Below, piece after piece: positions 22,455-33,863 of a DNA stretch of 64,000 bases. The notes below the pieces were generated by a model that saw only the letters and a list, made by a program, of their open reading frames with translations, did not search any database and was not told the origin of the DNA. The stretch is from Camellia lanceoleosa. Its lineage: Eukaryota > Streptophyta > Magnoliopsida > Ericales > Theaceae. A program made the position numbers and the translations under genes. Each line of letters opens with the position of its first letter. Positions within the stretch are counted from its first letter, which is position 1. Where the stretch lies: positions 26,092,584-26,156,583 of the forward strand of contig CM045762.1 of the NCBI GenBank assembly GCA_025200525.1, given 5' to 3'.

Positions 22455-22940
22455 GAAGTTAAGTCGAGATAAATTCCTTATCTTTACTTGTTGAAATTTG
22501 TAGCAATTTACAAGTTAAAGTTAAGTGAGATAAATTCCTTATCTTTCCTTGTTGAAATTTGTAGCAATTTACAAGTTAAAGTTAAGTGAGATGAATTCTT
22601 ATCTTTACTTGTTGAAATTTGTAGCAATTTACAAGTTAAAGTTAAGTGAGATAAATTCTTATCTTTACTTGTTGAAATTTGTAGCAATTTACAAGTTAAA
22701 GTTAAGTGAGATAAATTCTTATCTTTCCTTGTTGAAATTTGTAGCAATTTACAAGTTAAAGTTAAGTCAGATAAATTCCTATCTTTACTTGTTGAAATTT
22801 GTAGCAATATACAAGTTAAAGTTAAGCTGAGATAAGTTCCTTATCTCTACGTGATGAAAGTTGGAGCAATTTACACGTTGATGTTAAGCCGAGTAGATTC
22901 CTTGTCCTCGCTTGTTGAAAATTGTAGCAAATTACAAGTT
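22455..22940 (+). repeat. 60-bp tandem array, about 8 copies
   Basis: The unit reads TTGTTGAAATTTGTAGCAAT, then TTACAAGTTAAAGTTAAG, then GATAAATTCTTATC. Period is 60 bp, and five central copies are nearly identical. It sits just after integrase. Looser relatives continue to about 23170. Because 60 is a multiple of 3, both strands show long repetitive frames that are not genes. Confidence 0.9.
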
Positions 22941-23419
22941 GAGTATAGGTTATTGTCTAAACACTTGAGTAAAATCTAAGTAGATCATTGTTTAACACTT
23001 GTTATAACTTGAGAAAAGTTTACTGTATATGTTAATCCTTGTTGAAATTTGTAGCAATTTACAAGTAGGATAGACTGAGATTACTGTTTAAACACTCGTT
23101 GAAACTTGAGAAAAGTTTGCAAAAGTTAACATTGAATAGTATCTGTCTATACTTGTTGAAATAATGCAGGACAGTCTCTTGCCGAAGTAAAATTTGCAGG
23201 TGTAATGCCCGAGGTATGTTACCCGAGGAGATTGTGCAAAAAAGGAAGAATCTGGAAATCATGCAAAATATTCTAAGTATAGAATCATTGAAGAAGAATT
23301 AAAAAGCATTCAAGAATAAACAAAAGATCAATAAGTTGTTTACAAGCAGAGAGGCACCTCTTATAAAGAAAAGAAACAAAGTACAAGAAATAGAATAAAA
23401 CAAAAAGCGTCAAGGCTTC

Positions 23420-25395
23420 TTCAACTTGAATGAACCTCGGAAGGTTACGGAAGAACCACCTCGGTGTCTTTGGGTCCACAACCTCTGCATCTTTTTTCAC
23501 CGAACCCTGTGTTCTTTATTTGCCACGACCTCGGAGTGTTTGTCACCGCAACCTCGTCGATTTCGGCTAAGGTTTCATCAACACTTCTCCCAATTAGAAG
23601 CATATCCTTCCTTGGATTGCTTCTCGACTGCTCATCCCAGTGAGGTCCAAAGGCCTTGGGAAGGATTTGGCCTTCCTCACCAAGGGTTCATCTTTATCTT
23701 CATCTTTTTCTTCATCTTCATCCTGATTCAGATTCATCTTGGCTTGGAGATGGAGGAAGTGGGCAAGGAAGTCTTGCGCCATGGCGAGTCGATTGGAAGG
23801 TCAAGCTTTTTGGTCGAGCATTCCAACCTAGGGCGATCCTTTGTTGCAAGCTTGCTTGAAAGCTTGTAGTCTTCAAGAACGCCATGCCTTGGTTCCGATT
23901 TCAGCCTTTTGTGGCGAGCATCCCCTTCTTAGCCTCGGCTTCCTTTTCTCGGCAACTTCCTTAGCGATCGGCCTTTGAAGAGCAAGTGATTGGGCCTTTA
24001 TCTTCCTTTTTTTCATCCTCGGTTGATCTCTTTTTGGGTCTTTGAAGGGCGACAAACTCCTTCTTTAATTCAGAGAGCTCCTCCTTGTTTCAAATGCCTT
24101 CTGAGAGAAGGCGTGGGCATGTTGAACATAAAGACAAAGGTTATTACAGAGTGAAAATGATGTTTTACAAGTATGAAGATAAAGCAAGATCATCAAAGTT
24201 CAAGGCTTACTTCGTTGCAACATGAGGGCATAGTTCTCGTATTCACCGATCTTGGAGTTTCTCTCAAGATCACCTTCGATGAGAACACATCTTTGAGTGC
24301 CACGCGTTAACGCCGAGGCGCTTTCATTGGCATAAACCGCCTCAAGTGTAATTTTGGGCTCCAGGAACTTTGGGAACCCCGGATCCCGAGGTTGAAGGCT
24401 TTTGCTTTTGTCTTCGGATCCAGAGGGTCACCTCTTCACAGAGCATAGGTAGTCTTCCGCTCTCCATTGGGAGATCGCATCTTCGACCTCGGCCTTAGCC
24501 TTCGGTTGGGCCTTCTTTGTTCTCTTCGGTTTTGGTGGGGGCATAGTTTGGGCTGGCTCATCCTCCATGTCATCTGGCAGTCGGGCAAGAGATTGAGCAC
24601 CGTTTACTTCGGTTTTCCATTTTTTGTTTTAGAGTCTGCGTCGTGACAATTTGACGAAAGTCTGCCGGCGCTTTTCTTTTCTTGGACCTGTTCAGACGTG
24701 GAAGCAACTTGTTGATGGAAGCGATTGATGAGGAGGTGCTCCTCTTCCCTTAACGCTCGGGCAACTTTGAAGTATATGTGGGGATGAAGTTCAAGACCAA
24801 AGGGGCCTGCGTTTCTCAAGAGGAGGTCCAAGAGCTTTTTTCGAGGAAGTAGGGTACGAAAGTCCTTGGGAGGTCTCAAAAGCAAGAACAAAACATGAAA
24901 GCAGATAAAATATTTTGAAAAATTGAAGAAAAAAGCAGTTAAGTAGTTCGAGATGGGCTCTTACCCTTGCCCTCCTTGTGGGAGAGGAAAAGGTGGACTT
25001 CTTCACCGGCCAAATTCAGGACAATAAGATAATCCTCAAGAGCCCCTTTGTTGGAGTCTGGGAGCTCGGCTACAATCTTATATTCGGTAGACCTCGGTTT
25101 GAGGTAATACACAAAACCTTTCTCCTTAAGGTTAAGGACACTCATGGTGTAACAATACTGGATATCGGCAAGAGTGATTCTAACACCCTCTTGCCGAGCT
25201 AAAGCTATTATTCCGATAAGGGTCCTATAGGCATTCTGATAAGTTGCATGGGGTTGAGAGTAGTTAAGGACCTCGCGGAAGAGGATATCAAGAGGAACCT
25301 AAGTCCACACCGACGAAGGCAACTCTGAGGAAAGACATTTTATCGCCATCGGGCATAATGGAGTCCTCCTCCCGCCTAGTCCGAGTTGACGTCAT
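23420..25395 (-). pseudogene. Antisense gene with 'putative gypsy type transposon' domain (PF04195-like)
   Basis: Opposite to gag-pol. The best-kept part (about 25350-25040, minus) reads IMPDGDKMSFLRVAFVG-like sequence, then FREVLNY, then IALARQEGVRITLADIQYCY, then KEKGFVYYLKPR. This is the layout of the plant transposon domain PF04195: a Phe-rich start, a 'LIGxxxL' helix, then a short G-[FW]-x-Y-[FYL] strand near the end. Downstream are a Lys/Glu-rich region (24891-24604) and acidic or basic low-complexity parts (23782-23594), likely coiled coil. Several indels break the frame. Antisense genes in this place are known from Grande-type Tat elements. Function is unknown, and the domain call is by eye. 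Confidence 0.55.
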
Positions 25396-26299
25396 CTGGA
25401 ATGGAGAATTCTTGCCTAAAGTGTTCTAGTTTTGTGGGGTATCCCTATGTTTCCACACACCCATGGTCTTTATAAGTGTTTGGCTCTGAAGAGAGTATTC
25501 TTAAGGATTTTAAGGACCTCGGCTAAAACCTAAATCTTGATTGTTTCAGTTCTTTCCTAGAGATTGATGGTTCTACAACAAATCCCAAACTTAAATCTCT
25601 GAATAAATGAGAACTAAGAAAATCTGGAAAACAGGAAAGCAAAAGAAGTTTCTGATTCAGGAATACAAGAAAGTGTAAGGCCAAAAACAGAAGTGAGATG
25701 ATGCAAGTATACAGATGCAAAAGCCAGAAATCATGCACAAAGTACATGACAAACAGAACATCAGAAGCGAGAAAAACCAATAACGATCAAAGAAATGGAA
25801 AAGAAGGAACAGGGCTTACGAAAGGATGAAGCCGAGATGAGTCTGCCGAGGTCAAGTGACTTAGGCGACAGCTCCGAAATGGCAAAGCGGACCTAATCAG
25901 AGCTTGAGCTTGGGGCAATGGAGGATTCGAAAGAAAAAAGCTTCAGAGAGAGAGAGAACAAGAATTTCAAAATGCAGAAGTGAAGCGAAGGAGAGAGAGA
26001 CAAACGTTTTTGTCAAAAGTGAAGCGGCAAACAAAGAATAATGACGCTTAACGCATGCGGCGCGCAAAAAAGAAAAAAAGGCCGGCTTGTGGCGCGTAGC
26101 GGTAACCACTCAAGAAGAATGAAACGCGTCCTCAATGGTTGAAGATTGGTGTATGACACATACACGTAGGAAGTTGATTTGAATCAAGAGGACATGCGTC
26201 TGGAATGAATGATCTCGGCTAAAAGTTCTTAGGCCGATGTGCGAGATATCGAAGATAGGTTCCATCACCTCGAATGCCGAGGTAATAGAACCTAGGGGG

Positions 26300-26841
26300 T
26301 TGGGGGATATATTTTTCGAGTACCAACACGTGGCGAGGTGACACCGGTGTCGTGAGTTCCCCACGTGTTATGGTAGTTGTCGAGGTTATCTCGGCTAGGA
26401 GGATACCTCGAAGATATCGGAATCGAGATAAGCGGATAAAGGACAAGAGTCCTAGAATGAAGAGGAAGCTCAAACGGATGTGGACAAGAGTCCAAGGTTG
26501 GGGAAGACTTCTTTGGGGTAAAGATAAACTCTTAGGGAGTATGTCTTAATTCCACCGAGAGTCCTAGATTAGCGAGTCCTAAGTCCATTAGGACCGGGTT
26601 CTGTTGGGACTAGGATTGGATTGGCTATAAGAGAGGCACCCCATGGGTCTAAGGTACGTTTTATGCTCAAGCTAGTGAGTTAAGTACTTGATTATCCTTG
26701 AGAGATATCGACTTGATCGTCGAGTACCCCGGTGGTCGAAAACCACGAGTCTTTTTCTTGTTACAAGGAGCCGTCTACTCTGCCAGTGTTCTTCTGCTGA
26801 ATCACTAAGGAGGGCAGTGTGATCGGAAATTCACTCACACA
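26300..26841 (+). repeat. 3' LTR of the 10-kb Tat element
   Basis: Collinear with the 5' LTR and ends CACTCACACA. It is preceded by a purine-rich CCTAGGGGG (about 26291-26299), a likely polypurine tract. Differences from the 5' copy are almost all short indels, for example ACACGTGGCGAGG against ACACGTGGCCGAGG, and ATATCGAC against ATATCTTGAC. Confidence 0.9.
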
Positions 26842-26846
26842 ATGAC

Positions 26847-26911
26847 TTTTTGAGACGACAAGTGTACCGTCGCAAATAGTTCCGTCTCATATACCCAGTT
26901 TTCTTGTAGTG
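26847..26911. repeat. CACTA 3' terminus (right of nested retrotransposon)
   Basis: TTTTTGAGACGACAAG continues the repeats interrupted at 16823. GTACCGTCGCAAATAG and CCGTCTCATATACCC follow. The terminus TTTTCTTGTAGTG ends at 26911. Confidence 0.85.
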
Positions 26912-26946
26912 TAACGAAGTTGGATACATTACATATGGGTGTATCA

Positions 26947-28029
26947 GAGCATCTCAAATGGTTCAACAAATTTTTCACCAAATTTGAGTAAAAAAAGCCA
27001 ATTTTCTTAATATGATATGAGCAGCTCCAACCGTTGCGCTGTAGCGTGCATCAAAATAATGTGGACATCTGGTAGGACGACCAGTCGGTCGACCATTAGG
27101 GGTTTTGAAATTTTTTTGAACTTGTAAATTCTCTCTCACATCACTCTGCTTTCTCTAATCAAACCTTTTAGTTAGAGATTTTTTATTATCAATGGAGTCT
27201 CTGGTTTTAGCTTCTCTTCTCCGAGTAGTCTTTAAAAAATTAGCCTCCCCAATCCTCAGCAAATTCCAATCCCATACTAAATTAAACAAAGAGATAAAGA
27301 AGCTTCAGGACCATTTGCTCACCATTCAAGCTGTCATCGAAGACGTCGAAGAGCAACAACTCAGAGACGCCAAGGTCAAGCTCTAGCTCAAGAAGCTAAA
27401 AAATGTCGCTTACGATGCTGACAACTTGCTTGACTCGATCACCACTCAAGCTCTTCGAAACAACAACAACAACAAAAAGGTATGGAATTTCTCTGTTAAA
27501 CCCATTTTCAATTGATTGAAGATGCCCCAAGATTTGAGGGATATTCGAGAGAGATTAGAGGAGATTGCCAGAGACATGCTTGATTTTCAATTGAGAGATC
27601 TTTTCATTCATAGATGAATCAATACAATTGGAGATAGATTAGAAACAAGGCCTTATGTTAATGAATTTGAGGTTTTTGGTAGAGAAGATAATGTTGAGTT
27701 GATTGTTGAAATGCTATCATTATCATCATTATCATCCTAATTGTGAAGCAGTTCAAAGGCCAACCAAACACTGAAACACTGCACAATAGGTATGCAATTT
27801 TTTGTAAGCAAGGGACGACCAGTGGGACAACCTACCGAACGTCCGGTGGGGCCACTTCCAACGTAAATGCACAGTGTTTTGGTAAAATTTACTCCAGCTC
27901 AATTTGGTGAAAGTTTTGCTTCGTTTTGAATTTGATATCAGTTTAGTGAAATCATTGGAGAGAGAAAAGTTGTCATTTTTCATCAAATTTGAATCTGGTG
28001 CTCGATCTGATGAAACGTTGGAGATGGTC
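26947..28029. mobile_element. Harbinger-like element enclosing an NLR fragment (Pack-type)
   Basis: The left end GAGCATCTCAAATGGTTCAA and the inverted right end GACCATCTCCAACGTTTCAT match, and similarity continues inward through CACCA(A/G)ATT for about 45 bp. Flanking triplets are TCA and TTA, so a TWA duplication would need one mutation. GAGCATCTCCAAC ends with TAA/TTA duplications are typical of Tourist/Harbinger MITEs, two of which occur intact in this window. Between the ends lie a 5' leader and the start of an NLR gene. Also present are 'GGACGACCAGT' motifs near both inner edges (about 27085 and 27806). Confidence 0.5.
27192..27740 (+). pseudogene. CC-type NLR resistance gene fragment (Rx N-terminal domain)
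   Basis: The ATG at 27192 opens an Rx-type coiled-coil domain: MESLVLASLLRVVFKKLASP, then LNKEIKKLQDHLLTIQAVIE and DVEEQQLRDAKVKL. The next codon, Trp in the family, is TAG (27384-27386). After it the same frame reads LKKLKNVAYDADNLLDSITT. A further stop precedes KMPQDLRDIRERLEEIARDM. The sequence reaches FEVFGREDNVELIVEMLS, the usual linker just before the NB-ARC P-loop, and then ends. No P-loop, NB-ARC or LRR is present. Intact genes of this class detect pathogen effectors in the cytosol. The cut at a domain edge suggests capture or truncation. Confidence 0.88.
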
Positions 28030-28299
28030 TTAGGTATTAGTTTCTTTAGTTTTTGTTTTAGAAAATTTTTTACACAACTAAATAGACAAGAAAAGCAAAA
28101 AAAAATTAAAAATTAAAAATTTCCAGAAAAAAGTTCACTACTTGGCTTTTTTTGAAAAGAAAATATATATATATATATATATCTTTTTTTATTTTTGTAG
28201 ATTTTTTTATACAAGATGAATCAAAAAAGTAAAAAGGAAAAAAAAAATTAGATACAAAATTGAAGAAAAAAGTTTAAAAAGTCACACAAAAAAAAAAAA

Positions 28300-28475
28300 A
28301 GACTTTTTAGCCCAATAAAACAAAATATCACATCTAACCCATAATTATTACATTTTTTCTCTCACAAAAAAGTCAAAAAAGCTAAAAGATATTCTTAAAC
28401 GAGGCTTTTGAGCCTCAGGTTAAAATAGTCAAAAAAGTTAAAAAATCAAAAAGCTAACCAACTTTCCAAACTAAT
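28300..28475. mobile_element. MITE of the GACTTTTTAGCC family
   Basis: Contains GACTTTTTAGCCCAATAAAA, TCTCTCACAAAAAAGTCAAA and AAAAAGCTAACCAACTTTCC, matching in inverse the copies at 7774 and 37411. Ends are indistinct. Confidence 0.4.
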
Positions 28476-28753
28476 CTTAAAATAAATAAATAAAAGTCCT
28501 TTTTAGATGTATAAAAATAAAAAAAAAGTGGCCACTTTTGTCATTTTGTGAAAGAAAAAAGATTGAAAGCTCTAAAAGAAGAGTTCTAGAGAGTTCTAAT
28601 GGTGTGTGTGCCCCATAATGATGTAATGTTTGTGTCTTGTTATTTTATTTTATTTTATTTTCTTCTTTGCCAAATCGTTAGAATTTCGTTTAAAGTTCCC
28701 AAATTAAAGGAATGTATCATTTCTATTTGTGAAATGAAGGCATGGTGTTGTAA

Positions 28754-29334
28754 GAGCATCTCCAACCCACGCTCTATACCTTCCTATTTAAAAGATTTAC
28801 TCATTCAATTCATTCTCTAAATCTATCTCTATTTGAAAAAAGGATGGGTTGATCCTCCATATTTGGAGAGATGATGAAAAATAGAGGATTCCCTCTAAAA
28901 TACTATTCATTCTATATTTTTTATGATATTAAAAATAATTTTTAATATGTAAATTTAATTTTTATAAAATTAGCATCATTAAAAAGGGTGAAATATTAAA
29001 ATGAGTATAATATTAAATATATTTTACAAAAATTTCAAAATTAAATATTTGTTAATGAATTTGATGAAAATATTTTCGAGAGAAATCTTTAGAGAAGAAA
29101 ATGATGATTAATGTTTTAAAAAAAATGCCCAACAAGTTTTAAAAAAAAAAAAAAAAAAAAAAATTTGTTGTTTACCAGCCAAACTTCTAGGCCGATGTCC
29201 GATAACACTTATCCGGAAGAAAATAAAAATTTATGATTAAAATTTGAATGAATAATGACGTATTTAATATTTATTTTTTGAATAAAAAAAATTATTTTTA
29301 TCCTCTTAATAAAAAAATTGGGTTGGAGTTGCTC
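28754..29334. mobile_element. Tourist/Harbinger-type MITE, 581 bp
   Basis: Ends are GAGCATCTCCAACCC and, inverted, GAGCAACTCCAACCC. TAA is duplicated at 28751-28753 and 29335-29337. The interior is AT-rich with a poly(A) run at about 29140-29161. No coding frame. Confidence 0.85.
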
Positions 29335-29720
29335 TAAAAATCCATAATCTTTTTGAAGCTTTTTTTCGGTGACTTATCTTATCTGTCACAGATGTGAAAC
29401 GTACGGACGATAATCAACGGCTCATACATCACGTAACTCTGCAGTAGCATCACCAGATCAGGATTATCGTTCAATGTGCTCTCTGATTGGACCTTTTTGT
29501 CCATACCCTCTTTGGAATCTTGTGCCTTTTGTGTCTTGCTAAATTACAAGGATAATCATTTGGCTGTGTGTGACTGCTGTCAAAGTCTATTAATTCCGTA
29601 AAAACAATAATCAATTAGTAGTTTGAATTTTCATAACTATTTTATCTTAAAATAATATTATTTTGAAAGTAAAGAGATATCATTTTAATATATTTAAATT
29701 ATTTAAATTACACAAATTTA

Positions 29721-30429
29721 GGATTGGTTTGGGATGTCTTAAAAAAGTGTATTTTTTAATTTATTGGTGGGTTTAGGTTGGGTTTGGATTAGGTTTGATG
29801 TGATGTGTTAGAAAGGTGATGTGATTTAAATAAGATGATGTGACTTAAATAAGATAATGACTTTTTGACTTTTTAACTTATTTAGGTTATGCCAAACTAT
29901 CTCTTAAATTATCAAATATTTTTCAATAATAATTAAGGAGTTTTATATCATACCGTCATATGAGAAAATTACATTTCATTTTGGGCAATTAATTACAAAA
30001 AGATGAAAATAAATTTTAATTTCAATCATATGCTTTTTTTTTTTTTTTTTTTGGTTTTTTTGGCTCATCCACCTCTCTTCCTTACCTTTTCACTCATTGG
30101 CCAACTTTCTACCACCATCTCAGCTACTAACCACCCGTCTCCTACCTTAGCCAAGTGACACCACCCCATCATAATGAGGGAGACGATTGTGATGAAAGAA
30201 ATATATATATCAAGAAGAGAGGCTAAAAGTTAAGGTTTTAGGAAGGGGTTGAGAGTGTCATGATTATATTGCGAGGGGATTGGACTGTTAAGGAGATAGT
30301 AAGTGGTAGTTTTGGATGATCTAAATAGATGTATTTTTTGTGAAATGTGTATTGGATTTGAAGTGATATGATAGAGAGGATAATAGCTTTTTAATTTTTT
30401 GACTTTTTTAAAATATCCCAAACAAGGCT
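29721..30429. mobile_element. TIR element with TTTGGGAT ends (hAT-like, non-autonomous)
   Basis: The left end TTGGTTTGGGATGTCTTAAA and the inverted right end TTGTTTGGGATATTTTAAAA match over about 40 bp. The interior includes repeated GTGATGTGATTTAAATAAG-like sequence. Frames on the minus strand up to 116 codons have no recognisable domain. Confidence 0.55.
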
Positions 30430-33400
30430 TAAGAAAGAGAGAATAGAATTGGGATTGAACGAAGGGGGTTGGGTGTGATAATGTTAGCAACAGTGAAGAG
30501 GGCTAGGGGTGAGCAGAGATGGTCAAGGGTGGGGATAGAACTAGCTGTGGCAAGGTTAGATAAAAAATAGATGGTTGACATCTGGAAGGAAAGTGAAAGT
30601 GAGAATGAAAAAGAAAGGAAGGACAATTTCATAATTGCAAGGATCGTTCCATCTCTTTGTAATTTTTTTTTTTTACTCTCCACTTTTGTAATTAATTGTT
30701 TCACATTTTGTTTATATCTGTAAATTTTCCCTTGTAATTTTAGCTGTAATGTATATAAATAAATTTGTTTTATTATCACTAGACATAAAAAGTAATAAAA
30801 TTCATGTTAATAAATACAACTAAAACTTATTGTTTTATGTTTAGTATTAAGAAAATATAGTATAAATCGTTTTTCTCTTAATTTTTTTCCTTTTTTTTTT
30901 TTATTTTTTTTAAAATTTTTTTTTGGCATGATTGGCATGGTAGGTATGATTTGATTTGAGGGCAGGCCTTGTTCTTCAGATTGCTTTTCTAATTTTTTAT
31001 ATAGTATAATTAGTTCATATCATTGACTTATTTGAGGTCAAAAAAAGTAGGTTTGCTTTCCTTTCTTATATGTTCGGTTGGGTGTGTGTTGTGGGTTGTC
31101 ATATCAAAATTTTGAAAGATTAAGTTCATGAATCTATCTTGATTTCTGATGCAATGTATCAATTATTCGTGTGATACTAATTTTTTTTTTGGTTATTTCT
31201 AAAATTTTATGCATGAAAATAATTAATTTGACTGTTGTGGTTGGACTCTATTATGAATTTCTCTCGATATTCTTCACCTATCTTGTGCCTCTTTCCTCTC
31301 AGAGCTCAAGTTATGAAAGAAGAAAAATAATTAAAAATTAATTTCTTTTTATTAGGATTATGTGAATTCAAATCATAAACTTTCTCCGTAAAACAAATCA
31401 AATTGATTATTATCAAAATAATTTGACCTGTTTCAATGACCCATCATGCAAATTTTTTTCAATGGTACTTTCATTAACTAATATAAATATTTGTTAGCCC
31501 GTCGTTTTTTTTCTTTAAAAGCCAAGAAAATAAATTTCTCTACCTGTGGTGTTCTTTTTTTAAATTTGATCCCTTTTTTAAACTCTTAAGGCTTCTAATC
31601 TAGAAAATATTTAAAATTAAAAATTCTGATTAAAAAAAAAAAACTGAGTTAAAATCCTTGGCGTGTGCAGGCAAAGATACAAGTGAGAGTGACTTTGGAC
31701 CTTTGGAACTAAAATTTCAACAATAAACAACTCTATGTCCAAGGAAACAAAAACATTATGACCTGTCACATTTGATTTTTCTTAGAATATCTAATGGTTC
31801 TTTCTCTATATTGCACGTTTATGATCTGTCACCACAAGTCTTAATTAAACTATAGAAATTAGGGGGAGGGGGGGTGGAATTTTCAAGGAATCTTGTTTTG
31901 GTTCTCTGTCCTTTTCTCCTTACATCTGCACATGTTTATGATAAGTTGTACCTATTTTCACTCTATAATTGTTGGATATCAATTATTAATTAATATTGTA
32001 TTGCACATTAAGTGACAATTTGCAAGATTTGAAACCCAGAAATAAATATAAATGTGGGATAAAGGGTAAGACCAATATGTAGGTCTCACTTTTTGTCTCG
32101 CATTATAACTATTTCTATGTTATAAATTTTTTCAAAATTCTTCTACCAATTAAAAAGGCAATATTAGAAATGTATGCACCGCGTCTACTGAGCTAAGTTA
32201 ATATATAATTAAATTGACACTTTGTCTAGGACTCATCAAATAATTCAAAAATAAAATAAAATAATTAGTTGCCAAATGCTCAAAGATCAGTCTACCGTTC
32301 CATTTTGATATTTAGCTTGAAATCTTCAAAATCTTACTTTGGAGTGAGAGATTTAGATTTTATAAAGACTAAGAAAGCACAAATAGTTAAATCACTACGG
32401 AGGAGAGAAATGTAGTGAAATGGGACGAGAAAGATCAAATATATTTTTATTGTAGTTCTCATTTTCAATCTCTCCAAAATGAAGAGATTGTGAGAGAAAA
32501 TGAACCAACAAAATTACTATTTTTCATAATACAAAAATTGCCCCTTTAGATATCGAAGGAAAAAAAGGACACCTATAAAAGATTATTTCAATTATATAAC
32601 ATGAAATAATTTTTTTAATATAATTTAACTAAATAAGATGTTACAGAAATAGGTGAACGGATATGTAACATATGTATAAATAGGTAACATTTAGATAGAT
32701 AGGCAGATAGGTAGGATTTGGACAAATATGTCCTCTTCTGGACAAATAATCGGGAATTACATTCTTATTCCGGTCTATTTCAAAACACTAAAATTATGAG
32801 AACCAAAATTTACATTCTGATTACTCTCACATTCTTGTCATCCGAACTTAATCTATAGTAATGAAACTAAAACCATTTGGGGCCAAGGTGTTGCAATGGC
32901 TTTTCAATTGGTAGGTATTGTCTGAACTGAATAAGGTGTTGCAACGGCTTTTCAATTGGTACGTATTTTCTGAACAAGCTGCCAAATTAGCTCCATTGCA
33001 TTTAAGGCATTAGATTAGATTTAGACAACACACCCTAGTAATGAGCCCAAAACAAATTTAAAATTGAAATTTTAATGATAGTTTATTTTTTAAGTATTAA
33101 ATTGAGTTGATAATCATAATCACAAAATTTCATTAATAAGTTTGTGTTAAAAAAGATAAATAAACTATTTTTAAAATCATACTTGTCACCATTTTTTTGT
33201 TTAAAAAATTGATAAAATTATTTAAGTATAATTATTAAATTAATTTTAAACATCTAAAACATTTTAAACATCTAAAAAATGAAGCATTCAAATCAATAAC
33301 TTTACCCTTACATGAGCCTTGCAGTAGACCCACAAAGTAAACTGTTGGACCAATGTTTTCTCCCTATTCAGGAGAAGTTGGACTTTTATGTGAGAATGTG

Positions 33401-33863
33401 GATTCGTTCAATTTGGAGTTAATTTTTTTTAATGTCTTTGAATTCTGAATTTAGATAGAAATTTAAAAAAAAATAATAATTTATATTTATTTATATTTGT
33501 CTCATATTTTTTTATTATTTTTTTAAATCACTACACAAATTTATGATCTACATACATCCTTAACAATGAAATTGGATAAATTTCAACCACCCATCTAAAA
33601 TTCCAAATTTTAAATGAGAAAGAGGTTGATGTGATTTTTTTTTCCAGGAGAAAGACAAAAAGCGAACACAAGTAGTCATTTTTCAAGTTAGCACAATCTA
33701 AATCTTTCGAAGTACTAAAATTTCTCCATTCACCTGTGAAGTTGGAACCCTAATTTTACCAAATTAAAATTCACCATTAGAGCTACTTAGGACTTATTTC
33801 TTTTTTTTTCCTTGGGATATGTTTGAAGAATCTGGGGCACCTGTTGCGCTGGGGCACAGCAGG
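30430..33863. other. Gene-free AT-rich stretch
   Basis: No coding frame, TIR pair or RNA gene was recognised. One local duplication of 48 bp period (AAGGTGTTGCAAYGGC..., 32885-32980) is the only clear structure. Confidence 0.5.
32885..32980 (+). repeat. Tandem duplication, period 48 bp
   Basis: AAGGTGTTGCAATGGCTTTT and AAGGTGTTGCAACGGCTTTT start at 32885 and 32933, each followed by CAATTGGTA and CTGAAC. Two copies with few differences. Confidence 0.85.

Larger units (their letters stand above)
16829..26841 (+). mobile_element. Ty3/gypsy Tat-lineage LTR retrotransposon, 10.0 kb
   Basis: Two LTRs (16829-17380 and 26300-26841) enclose gag, protease, RT, RNase H, a second RNase H and integrase in gypsy order. 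A 60-bp tandem array and an antisense gene follow. The target duplication ATGAC is perfect (16824-16828 and 26842-26846). The second, plant-type RNase H after the RT-RNase H marks the Tat group (Retand/Grande-like). Reading frames are broken by many one- to few-base indels. The LTR pair shows the same indel pattern with few if any substitutions, so much of the damage may not be biological. Confidence 0.9.
10166..26911. mobile_element. CACTA (En/Spm-type) transposon, non-autonomous, with a nested retrotransposon
   Basis: The left end is CACTACAAAAAAATTGAC. The right end, inverted, is CACTACAAGAAAACTGGG. Both are flanked by the 3-bp duplication TAA (10163-10165 and 26912-26914), as expected for CACTA elements. 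Subterminal repeats of the GCGACGG...CCGTCGC type fill 10180-10720 at the left, and 16566-16823 plus 26847-26900 at the right. Without the 10-kb retrotransposon the element is about 6.7 kb. I found no TNP2-like transposase. It contains exons of a host gene, 5'-leader-like sequence and a polypurine tract, so it is a candidate Pack-CACTA. Confidence 0.82.

Noticed and set aside
22508..22830. Repetitive frames on both strands (FVAIYKLKLSE-type units)
   Set aside because: They exist only because the tandem period is 60 bp, a multiple of three.
22455..22940. Possible CRISPR-like array
   Set aside because: Repeats are contiguous 60-bp units with no unique spacers, and the context is a plant retrotransposon.
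30230..30779. Minus-strand frames of 86 and 116 codons
   Set aside because: They overlap the TIR element and its AT-rich flank and have no recognisable domain.
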